A stretch of 64,000 nucleotides of DNA from Apostichopus japonicus (taxonomy: Eukaryota > Echinodermata > Holothuroidea > Aspidochirotida > Stichopodidae): assembly GCF_037975245.1 (NCBI RefSeq), contig NC_092568.1:36735001-36799000 (forward strand). Direction: 5' to 3'. The notes under the pieces are model-generated. The model had not been told where the DNA came from. It did not search any database and saw only the letters and a list, made by a program, of their open reading frames with translations. How positions within the stretch are numbered: position 1 is the first letter of the stretch; each line of letters starts with the position of its first letter. Shown here piece by piece: positions 11,801-23,800 of the stretch. The position numbers and the translations under genes were made by a program.

Positions 11801-14800
11801 GGGGCGTATTCACAGAAAATAAACAACCCTGAAATCTGCCCGAAAGTTTGAAATCTTTAATTGGTCCTTGCTAAGTGAATGAAACATAATTACCTTTAAA
11901 CCAAGACAAAAAGGCTTTGCATACTTAGTGACAGAGAATATCCTGTTAGATCCACCATACCAGTAACCGGCAAGTATTCTGATTGGTTGCTTCAGACTCC
12001 TGTAAACAGTTTTAAACTTTTTTGTTCTTTACACTGGAATAGGAATCTCAACACTGGCATTGTTATTCTTGCAGCCCTCCAAACAACAACCTCCAACAAG
12101 TTTATAGCAAAAAGGTTAATTTTTATAAAGATGTTTAGTTGGATTGGAAATGGTGTGACTTGTTCACCAATTGTCAAACTTCTACCTCTATTACTGCCAC
12201 TCAAAGTGCAGCTTTGATTCCCTGGAACATTTATTTGTTTCATCTGAAACCCCTATATTACCTTACAACCTTTTGGAGAGTTTAATACATGTGTTTTATG
12301 TATGTTTGTTGTATTTTCTATTGTATGTCAAACATGAGCACTTTAGGGCTATGTTTAACATGCTAACAATTTTTGGCGGTATTACGGATGACCTTAACTG
12401 AACTTTAAATTTAACCCAGAAGTAGACTTTGACGGTTTTATCTGTGATAAACAGTTTCTCTTTCAGTTTGATCGTCTGTACTCGATGAGAAAAATTAAAG
12501 ATTACATGAGATTGATTTCTAACAAACAATGATCTGACAAAGATATAATATTCCAGTTGAGAAGGAAAAATACAAATATTAAAGAATTACCGTATTATGT
12601 AGAGATGTTTATAATATGTTTTGCTTCAGTGTCAGCAGTAGGTTCAACAGGATGAGATCATCCTTGGTTGTGTATTTATGTAGATTTGCAGTGAATTATT
12701 TATGACCTCATTCACTGCCACAGAATATGCATGACTTTGCTGTCACCACTGTTGACAGAGTTTCTCGGGGGGGAGGGGGGATTGGGGGGATAATCAGTAT
12801 ACAAGGAGGCTTTACACCTGGATAGAGAGCAGCGCATGGTATAGGTATCTTCAGATGGCATTCTGAGTTTGAAAATGATGGTGGCATTGTTTTTCATTAT
12901 ATATCTATGGTAGAATACATTGATGGTAATATTGAATGTATCTTTAATGGGATTTCTTAGTCATTGTGTACATATACTCTCTTTGGTCTGTTTGCTATGA
13001 AAAATGTGTGATGTTATCAACTGAACTGAAATTGCTTTTTGTATGTTGGAAATTAAATGGTACATGTCTAGTGACCCAAACTAGTCACTGTATTTATGTG
13101 TACCAATTTTTGGGCAACCTCAAATTTGTGCTGTTACTATAGCCTAGCTGTCTGGCATAGTGAACTGTTAGTTTATAGGCATGCATCTTGTGCTGTTACT
13201 ACAGCCTAGCTAATTAGCTGTCTGGCATAGTGAACTGTTAGTTTATAGGCATGCATCTTGTGCTGTTACTATAGCCTAGCTTAGTAGATGTCTGTGATGG
13301 TGCACTGTTAGTATATACCTATTCATATACCACCCTCTTATATTGCCCTGTGTTAAGTTAGGCTGTGTTAAGTTAGGGACTTACAGCACCAGAGGATTAC
13401 CGAATTTACTTGTTGACGTTTATAAGTCGTTCGTAATTAGCTTCTTCACACTGTTGAAGTTAACACCCATCTAGCTCAATCAGTGCAATACAGTACATGG
13501 AAGAATAACAGGAATTTGAATTTTTGTTGTTGTTGAAAATTTTAAGTACTTATATTTCACTTCTGTACTCCTGTAGTCAACTATGTCTTTATTTCTTCAC
13601 TCAGTGTTGTGTTTTAAATTTTCTGTGGAGTACATGTGGCGTGTTCCATGCACACAATACAGTCTATTGCACATTGACTTTGACTGTCTGTAAAAGTTGA
13701 CACATAATTTATAGTACCTCCCCCATCCACTTTTTTGCTGGTACATTTTGAAAAGCATGTCAGTCAATTTATCTACTACTTAATCATTTACCCTCCCCCT
13801 CACACCCCCATTCCTGGCTACACCCATGAATGTAGGGTAGAATCCCTCATGTATAGATATCACATGAGGGCGATTTGGGGTTTTAGTGGGTGTCAATCAA
13901 ATTCAGTCTGTAAACTTGGTTGAAGTTCATCTCTGGTATGACTAGCCATGGTGGTTAGGTTTGGTAAATGGATGGGTCCACTTGACTTTTTCTGTCAATG
14001 GATTGTATTTGTGCTCAAGTGCAGTCGGCAAATAGATTTAGACTTTATACAGGAAGCAGCTTGTTTATTTTAATCTCTCCTATTATATCAAATTTTATGG
14101 ACTAAACGAATGCTTGGCATGAAGCCATGCTGCGGTCAGCCAGCTAGTGTTGCGATGGTGTGATTGCTTCACACTGATAAAAAATTTCATCAGGGCTTTG
14201 ATGAGACCAAAGGTTGTATTCCTTCAAGCAAGAAGAAACCGCCAAATAAAACCATAAAACAGCAAGCTTAGTCCCTCTTGTATAAATGAAAATCTGTTTC
14301 ATAATCACTCGAAGCATATTTTTTTTTGTGTTGCGATTTTCACGCAGTTTGAAATGATTAATATTCATGATGATTTATAACGATGTAGATCAAGTTTGAT
14401 TTCAAATGGTGTAAAAGTAGCGCATTAAAGTAAAATTAGAAGTGTTATTACAGTTAAAAAGTCTTAAAACAGAAAGTAGCTCAGGAATTTTTGAAAGTCG
14501 CTAATTAGGAGTTCCAATCAAATAAATGTAAACCATGTAGCTGATAGATCAAGCTAGGATCAATTATTTGAAAAGTGAATTTGGCTAGGTCAAAGTAAGA
14601 AAACAAGTTCTTACTTAGTGCAAATTTTACATTTAATGTGAAGAACATACTGTAGATAAAAAGATAGTAAGTTCTTAACTGGAAGCAATGGCCTTCCATG
14701 TATTTCTGCTCCAAGGCATTATCTGTAAGCTTGGAACAAGAAGGTATGGAAATGATACCTGAAACAATAATAATAATATCATCTGACTGTGTTGGTACTT

Positions 14801-17800
14801 GTGTTGCTCAACATCATCACATAGTGCTTTAAAGGCATTGAAGACTCGCCCCAAACCGCGTGCCGCTCTCTGCAAAAGGTTAACTTTCCGTTGTTTGCAA
14901 GTGAAGTTTTTCCTTGTCGCTACAAAATGCAGACAGTAATGAAACATGATACCTTGTTATCTTTCATCTGGACCTGAGATGTCCATCGCTGCTATGTACA
15001 CTGTGTTGTGGGTATTGACCGTAACTGCATGTATTGACTGTACACTAGTGTCTAATTACCGACGGTAGCAAGCTGTGTTTGTATTTTCTGGGTTCGATAG
15101 TGGTGTCTAACACTTCTGTTACACCTCATTTGAAACTAGGTCAGATTACCGCCATCAGATGTTTCTTTGTGCACGAGTGTTCACTCCCTTTAATATAGAA
15201 AGGAGACAAACCATGCAAAGGTAGAATTTGCAATCATTTGACACACATAAAGATGTTTGGACTACAGTAGTTAATACTGTTCTACAGTCTGACAGATATT
15301 TGCTGCCTCATTGTCACAAATTACATGTGGATTCATTTGTTATATTTCCTATCCTGCAATCTTTCGAACCTGACAAAAATTGGAATTTAGTCAGGGTTGA
15401 CCCTGTCATACCAAGTTTTCACATTTCATCAGTGCATAATGTGTCAATGATTAAACATGTGGACTCATTGCATTGTCTACTGGGCAATCTTCTGAACCTG
15501 TCACTATTGGGAATTAGCTAGGGTTGACCCTGACATGCCAAGTTATCAGATTTCATCTTTGATTGTCAATGATTATACATGTACACTCTTTTGGTATATT
15601 GATTATTGTGCAATCTTTGGAAGCAATCTTTATTGGGAATTAGTCAGGGTTGATCCTGCCCTGTTTTCACAATTCACGTTTGATCAGTGTCACATTGTCA
15701 CTGCACTTTTATGTACATTCACTTCAATGGTGGTTTGTATATTGTGCAATCTTCTGAACCTGTCACTAATAGAAGTCAGTCAGGGTCTGTCTTGCCCTCA
15801 GTGTTTCCACGTACATTTGATCAGTGCACATTGGCAATGATTATGTGGGCTTGTTTGGTATGTACAGTATATTGCGCAATCTTTTGAACTATTAGGAATT
15901 AGCCGGGTTCACCCTGCCTAGCCATGTTTACACATTGCGTTATATTGTAGATTATCAATGATTACACACATGGACTCTTTGGTGTATTGTCTATTGACTT
16001 CATTGTGCAATCTTTTGATTCTGCCACCTCGTGGTTCAAAGTTAGTCAGACTTGACCCTGCCTTGCTGTGTTTTCACATTTCATGTACCCTCTCAATTTC
16101 AGGGGGCTTAAAGGGTGTGAAGACTCGGGCAAAAAGAAACGTCTAATGCCGGTAATCTGACCTAGTTTCCAATGAGGTGTAACAGAAGTGTTAGACACCA
16201 CCATCGATCCCATAAAATACACACACAGCTTGCTACCATTGGTAATTAGACACTAGTGTAGAGTCAGTACATACAGCTGCGGTCAATACCCACAGCACAG
16301 TGTACAAACAATACAGCGATGGACATCTCAGGTCAAGCTAAAGAAAACAAGATATCACGTTTCATTACTGTACTGTCTGCATTTTGTAGCGACACGAACA
16401 AAACGTCACTTGCGAGCAACGGAAAGTCATTTTTTTCAGATGGCCGCACGCGGTTTGGGGCGAGTCTTCGATGCCTTTAAAGTTAACATTTGGGATTAAA
16501 GAACACTTCAGAGGTTTGTCATGAACAAAACGTCACTTGCAAGCAACGGAAAGTCAATTTTTTCAGATGGCCGCACACGGTTTGGGGCGAGTCTTCGATG
16601 CCTTTAAAGTTAACATTTGGGATTAAAGAACACTTCAGAGGTTTGTCATGCTAATCATAGATATTGACCCAGAAAATACAAAACATCACTTTGCCAAAGC
16701 ATATACTCATATGAACTAACGAAAGAGAAAAAGACATTTGAAAATAACCTCTACCCCCCAACACATATAAATGGTACAAACATGGTTGAGACTTCACAGA
16801 TTCACTTGGCATGGATCATGGACCACATACCCCATAGGACACTCTATAGATCCCTATTTGCCAAATTTATGTATAGGTAGGTGTTGAAGTCAGGCTTCAA
16901 GATATTTGCCATTTTAAATTTATTACACTAATTGAAAACTTGCTGTTTAGTTCAATGTTATATTTTTATACATCAATTTCTGTTAAAATTTATAACACTG
17001 ATTGAAAACTTGCTGTTCAGTTCACAGTTACATTTTTATGCATCAGTTTCCAGTATAAGGCCCTAGTTAAAAACCTTTTTATATTTTAAGTTCATCAGCA
17101 AAAAGCATCTCTATCAGCAAGAAATTTGAAAAGAATTTTTTTTAAAAGATCTGATGATTCTGTGACGTCATGTTTAGACTTGTTCTTTTAAGCTGTTGGT
17201 CTTGTATCATTCTGCATATGAATGAGGAGAATCGGTCGTACCAACCATGTCGTCACAAGGAGAAATTGTGTCTATCTTTGGGAACCCATTCCTATAAATA
17301 GCATCCCTATCAAAACTTGTAGCCATAATTATTGTCTTTTGTTTAGCTACTTTTTTATAACCTTACAGTGCTGTTTTTAGACTTTTACGCCCCCCACCTG
17401 ATGATGTTGATGATGCAAATGATTTGCCACGTCCGATCTCAAGTTTTCTATTTGAGATAGCATCCTCATCACATCCGATTCGGGCGTGATGAGTAACATT
17501 TAACGTCTCCATCATAAACTTTTCTCCCCTCTCTTGTATTCCATTTGTAGAGAATTGTGTAGGCGGCGTTTAAACGTGTCACACATTGTAGGATTGCGTG
17601 GCTTTTCATTAAGACTAACATATTCACTCACGGTGGCTTGAAAGGAAAAAATCCAGAGTTAATCAGTAAAATTTTAGACTGATAGGGGAACAGGTAATCT
17701 AATTCTGGAGAAATTTGCATTCAGGTCCTACCCACGGTTTCCATGATGGCGATAGTCGCTTAGATTACCTTCTTCCGTAAACAGTCGAAAATAACTTTCA

Positions 17801-20800
17801 GTTTCAGGATTAGTCTTTTTTTTGGTATCCAGGTAAAATATCACTTCCTTCCGAACTAAATATGAATTGAGTTGAATAAGCTCTGCTGTAATCTTCCTCT
17901 TTTTATTACGTGGGTGGAAAGGGGGAGGCTGGCGTGGTAATGGAGATGAAGATGGTAGTGGGGGGGGGGGTAGGGTAGGGATAAGGGAAAACTCTAAAAA
18001 GTTCACTCTGGTGTGTCACATAGCTTATTGTTGTAGGTCTTTCAACTGTCTCCTGTTAACATTGCAACAGGAGAAAGGAATAGCTATATAATTTTAGTCA
18101 CAAGTAATTCCATACACTATGAAACTCATCTTGTAACATTTAAGGTTACACAATGAACTTGCAAGATATTTTCTATGTAAATTCATAATTTTCTTTTTTA
18201 ACTTAAAAAAAATACTGGTAGCAGGGGAAGCGTAACACCAGATGCTAGGTACATATCGAGCAGTTACCATTTATTAAAAAATTGCTGACTTTCTTTTCAA
18301 ATTTATAATACAAAGATCAAATTGGTTGGTTCTTTTTGACACAGGAACACCAGTAACTCATCCAGCCCGGTAACTCATGGAACTACTACCTAATACCTAT
18401 AGACACATATTATCAGCCTTAAGTTTAAATATTGTACAGCCCTTTTGGAGGATTCTTGTCTGTCACTGCTGAGGCATGGATAGATAGACTCTTAAGTTGC
18501 TGGTCGGTAGTTTCAGTGTGTCTTGTATGATCAAATTAAAATAAGATTAGTTTCATTGGGTGGGCAGATTTAATATTTTTCCCATTTTTTATTTGTGCCC
18601 ATCCAGTGGCTTTGTGCTAATCTACTGGTTGGGCAACAGTTGGATTTTCTGATTTTCCATGGGCCGTACCATTATAAACAAGTGATATTTCAACATCATT
18701 CAACAATTCACCGCTTATGCTAAACTAATCCTTTCCATTAATCTGTGATACTATCCCTTAGACCAAAATCAATTGGATTATTGTTGAGGATCAAAGTGTG
18801 ATAGGTTTCTGAATGAGCTTGTTATTGGGGATAAGTCGGGACCTTTTCTTTTCTTAAAAAAAAGCCCGGTGGGGTGACGGGGGGGGGGCAAATAATTCTC
18901 TCATACTTCTACTTGAGGTAGGCCTACAATGGTTTGGTCGTTGGTTTTATGCATTTCTCTAAAATGAAGATGAAGATTTGGATGCAAAATAAACTACTCG
19001 TTTATAATACGAATAGTTTCCCGAGTGGGCAATGGACAAGCTTAATATACATGGTGGGCAAAAATAATTTTACCGGGTGGGCAAATGAGTGATTTTTTTC
19101 TGTCACGGAGTGTGATTCAAACCCACCACATACAGTAGTAAACCCTCCGACTCGTAGGCGGTTACAAGAGTCCGAATGTGAAAGAGCTTCTGAAATACTC
19201 TTGAGAGAGATTTTGGGTTTGAGAATAGACCCCATCAATCCATGCCACGGTGAGGTTTGTTTTTGAACATTCCACTAACCAGACAACGGAAATGAGCGGA
19301 TTTTCATTTGCAAATGGAAGGAAGGTAAACGTCTCATCGGCATGTAGGTACTTCAATCGGGCAGTGAAAAGGTCTGAGAAAATCTTGGCAATTATCGCAG
19401 ACTCCTTTCTATGCTTCAGTTTCTTGGGGGGTTTTTTTCTTTCCTTTTTTTCTTTTCTTTTTTGGGTGGTAGAGTGTAGGAGTTTAGAAAAGAGCCCTTT
19501 TGTAGTTTGTATTCCTTGAGCTAAATTTGGAAAGAGACTGAGGGTTCGAAGAAAGGACACTGTTTGCCAAAGTACTCCTTAAGCAATTCTAATACCCAAC
19601 TCATGCATCAACGATTGTGTTGGCCATGGCTATTTTTAGCATACACCGTGGGAGTACAGAAAAGCCTGACAGTCAACATATATTTGTACAGACACATATG
19701 TGTATATATCAAATCTGAGGGTTGACTCCTTGCGTGGTAACCTGAAATTGCAATAGCCTACCATATAATTGCATTACTTCACTTCATCACGATTGTAGAT
19801 ATGTCTGATTTCGAGCGCCCTTTCCAAAAATACATCCGAAGGATAAAAATAGACTGAAAAGGTGTGGTTAGTCTTGAAAAGGATAGAGGGTGGAAGGTTG
19901 TAAAGATCGTCATCAGTTAAATGCCCCCTCACTCTTTTCAACAAGTCAAAATAGTGCCTCTCATATAAGGTTCAAAGGTACAAATGGCAAAAGTTAAAAA
20001 ATTGTAGAATAGAGAAAATCTGTAAAAAAACAGACTAGTCAGTCCAGTTACTTTGGACATTAAACTTTTTTACAGTTTAGAAAATATCTGTAACTGCAAT
20101 GAAAGAAACAACCTTTAAATCTGTAAAGTTGTTGAGGAATAACCTATCAAATTTCTTTAACTTACTTTCTTTTCTTTTTTCCTTTTATGCACTTTGGGCC
20201 TTGTTGACAAAACTGGTAGTCAATATTTAATACCTATTAGTGGATTTAATCATAAGAGACTATCAGTACAGAACATGGCATACAGCAGTTAATTTTTTCT
20301 CATATAAATTTTAACTTTAATATGGAATTTTTGAATTTGATCAGGGACATTTGCTTCGGCATAAAAAAAAGTCTATAAATATTCGACCACAATTAGATAC
20401 CAGCATGTATGGCATGAGATCTGTATCCTGATCCTCATTATGTTTTGCATGTAACTTGTGACTCTGTTAAAGGAGAGAGTTTAGACGTATACAGGCTTGT
20501 GTGTTTCTGTAAATATTAATCTGAACAATCCCGTAAAGTCAGGGCATATGACTTCATTAATGTTCATGTGTTGGTGGGTCAATAACACCAAAGCTCTAAC
20601 ATTCCATACTTAAACATTCCCCACTCCAAGATTAATGTATTTTGTCCAGTTATGGAGTTGTTGACCATTGACAATTCATAATCATGGACGTTAAAGATGA
20701 ATCTAAGAGACTGACTTTGGTCAGCTTATGGCTTTGATAAGCCAATGAGGCTTCTTCGCGAGTTCCTGCTTGCAGGAGGATTTAAAATACATACATACAT

Positions 20801-23800
20801 TATACACACATACATACTTTTAGATAATTCCAAAAATGAAGGAAATAAAAAATGAAACCCCCCCCCACAAATTTCACCACTAAGGACTCAAAACTTTTTA
20901 AGTGACCTAAGAAAGTTTGTGGGGAAAGGAAAAGAACATGGGGAAAATGGGGGTGATTCCACCCAGCAATTGAAGCTGAAAACTAGTGAAGGACAAGCAA
21001 AAGCGGGAAAAACAAGGGAAGAAAATACAAACTGCAACTATAAGATCATATCAAGGTTTACATTTAATATACTTTCGTAACCCTGGTGAGATCATTAAAT
21101 CTGTCTTTATTTTTTATTTTTTTCCCCTTGATAATAGAATTAATTTGGAAAATCCATAATCAGTTATTGGATCAAAGTGTTCCTGCCATACACATTCTGT
21201 CCCAAGCATAAAATTATGCAAGTAAAAAAAAGGGGAATTTCTCTCGAAATCCCTTCCTGACTTTCTGAGTTGCATGGAATGAAACTGTGGGTGTAATCTC
21301 TGGTTACAGGGTATGAAAGGTTCTGTGGCTTCTGACCGGCATCTTCAGCAAAGAAATGGCTATAGAGAGATCACCAGCAACTAAGGGCTGGATAGCTCAG
21401 TAAGTAGAGCACTGGGCTTGTAATCCAGAGGTTGCTGGTTTTGAATCCTATTCTAGCCATATATTCTTTGCTCTTCCATTAAACCTAAAATTATAACTTC
21501 TGCATTTTTAGATTTTTATCATTATGTGTTTGAACATGCAGGCTGCAAGTATTTGGGAACATGAACTGTTACAGAGTGCAAGTTTTGTTAGATCTTAAAA
21601 TATGCTGTTACTATGGAAACTTTCAGGTGCGGTAAAAAAAAAAAAACGTTTAGATCTTTTTCTTCAGTTTTGCTGCAATTATTCATTTTGCTGCAAAATG
21701 TTGAACTGACAAGATTTTTAGGAAATGATGACTTTGTGGGCATACTTCATCATTTTGTTTCAAACTGTTGAACTTTGGAAATATATTGAAGCAATCAATT
21801 TATCTTTCCAGTGCAAATTGTTTTTTAATGACATTTGCCAGGTATTCACTTTGTCATTTTGTAGCAAAATGGTGAATTTTATGATGATCACTTATATGAT
21901 ATTAAGGGAGTTTTTACATTTTGTTGCTTAACATCTATTAACTCAACAATAAATCATTTTGTTGAAAATTGCTACCAAATTTAGCAAATAGACCTTAACG
22001 TTTTGACGGCACCTTTAATAACGTTGCCATACTTTACAGACTGCATGTTACTGTTAGTAGCAAAACAACCAAACAGGAAATTGTGTGTGCTAGTAATATG
22101 GTGCAATATCTATTTTTGGTTTTCATGGGAATTTCCCCATGTAAAGTAGTATGTTTAATATGTATGGGGGATTGGCAGGCTTTTCCTTTCTGCTAAATCG
22201 ATGATGACACTGGCTTTTCCTGTTCTGGCTTAATGTAATTGTTGTTGGATTGTTCTATAGTTAGTAAAACTGCTTTCAAAAATGTATTTCTGCTGTCATA
22301 GCAAGAACTAGGCAATAGTTGGAAAACCTGCCAGGTCATTTGCCTTGGCATATTTGCAGTTTGGAGAACTGAGTTTAGAAGTAACAAGAACTGGGGAAAT
22401 GAAAAAACAAAGACACATGAATCATTAGAATAAATTGTACTCTCAAATCAAACTTTTACAACCCAAGTAAAGGAAATTTGCATTAGAAATTACCTTGCCT
22501 CCCCCCGCCCCCATAGACACCCTTAATTGTTATTTAAGGGTGTGAAGACTCGCGCAAAAAGAAATGTCTAATGCCGGTAATCTGACCTAGTTTCCAATGA
22601 GGTGTAACAGAAGTGTTAGACACCACCATCGATCCCAGAAAATGCACACACAGCTTGCTACCGTCGGTAATTAGACACTAGTGTACAGTCAGTACATATA
22701 GCTACGGTCAATATCCACAGCACAGTTTACAAACGATACAGCGATGGACATCTCGGGTCCAGCTAAAGATAACAAGGTATCACTTTTCATTACTGTCTGC
22801 ATTTTGTATCGACAAGAGAAAAGCTTCACTTGCAAGCAATGGAAAGTTAACTTTTTAAAGATGGCGGCACGCTGATTGGGGCGAGTCTTCAATGCCTTTA
22901 ACATTTTATATGACAGTGTCAGATTTCTGTTGCGGTCACTAGTCTGCACCCAAATGCCCTTTGCCTATTTGGTGCATTTTCCTATGATGTTCTCCTGTAT
23001 GGCATTCTACTGTAGGTGTATTTCCAAATTACTTTACAAATCCTGGTATGTATTTCTGCATCTACAACTGGTGGCCAAATTGTAAACCAGTCAAATTGCC
23101 ATTAGTTTGTAGGTTAGAGAATTCACTATTCTATGTCTGATTGGAATCGAAGTCTCAATTTCAATGTGACAAATTTGACAACACAGGAAAAGAGTATTTT
23201 GTGTCATTGTTAAAGGATGACTTAAATACAAAATTAATTTGTATGTTAAAGACCAATCATAAAACAATGCTATCAGTCAAGGTTTTATTTCTACATCGTT
23301 TTCAACTGTTGATAAATGGAATTATGACCCATTAAATGTCTGAGGGTCACAGTTATTAAAAGTGGCTCAGTTGCTGAGTCTGACAAACAGAGACCATTAG
23401 GTTAGATACAACGCATAAATCCAATGGGGAAAACATAAGCCATTTATCACCTCAAATGACACAAGTTTACAATGCATTAGAATTTTTTCAGGGACGTATA
23501 GTGTTGAATGTCAGCCATAGGTGCTTTGTTGTTAATATGAAGATAATAGAACAAAGATTTGGTTGAGTTATTACAACTTATAGAACGATGACGGATTAAC
23601 ATCAGCATTTATTCCTGCACGGGGGGGGGGGGGGGGAGCAGACGCCATCATCATTTTATCCTTAAAGGAGCATTCATGAGATTTGTAATGTGTTTGATGT
23701 GTCCTATTGTTTGCGGTTCCCATCTCATGAATATTAATGAGTGGGCTGGACTTAACATAAAATTCTTAAAATGTCAATATCTCATCAACAGTATTTAGTT

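Noticed and set aside
14675-14947. 90-codon minus-strand frame, similar to one at 22689-22949
   Set aside because: The similarity comes from both lying in copies of the same MITE; frames are not kept across the three copies.
19162-19560. 132-codon minus-strand frame
   Set aside because: Low-complexity Lys/Glu stretch, no recognisable domain and an antisense frame of similar length.
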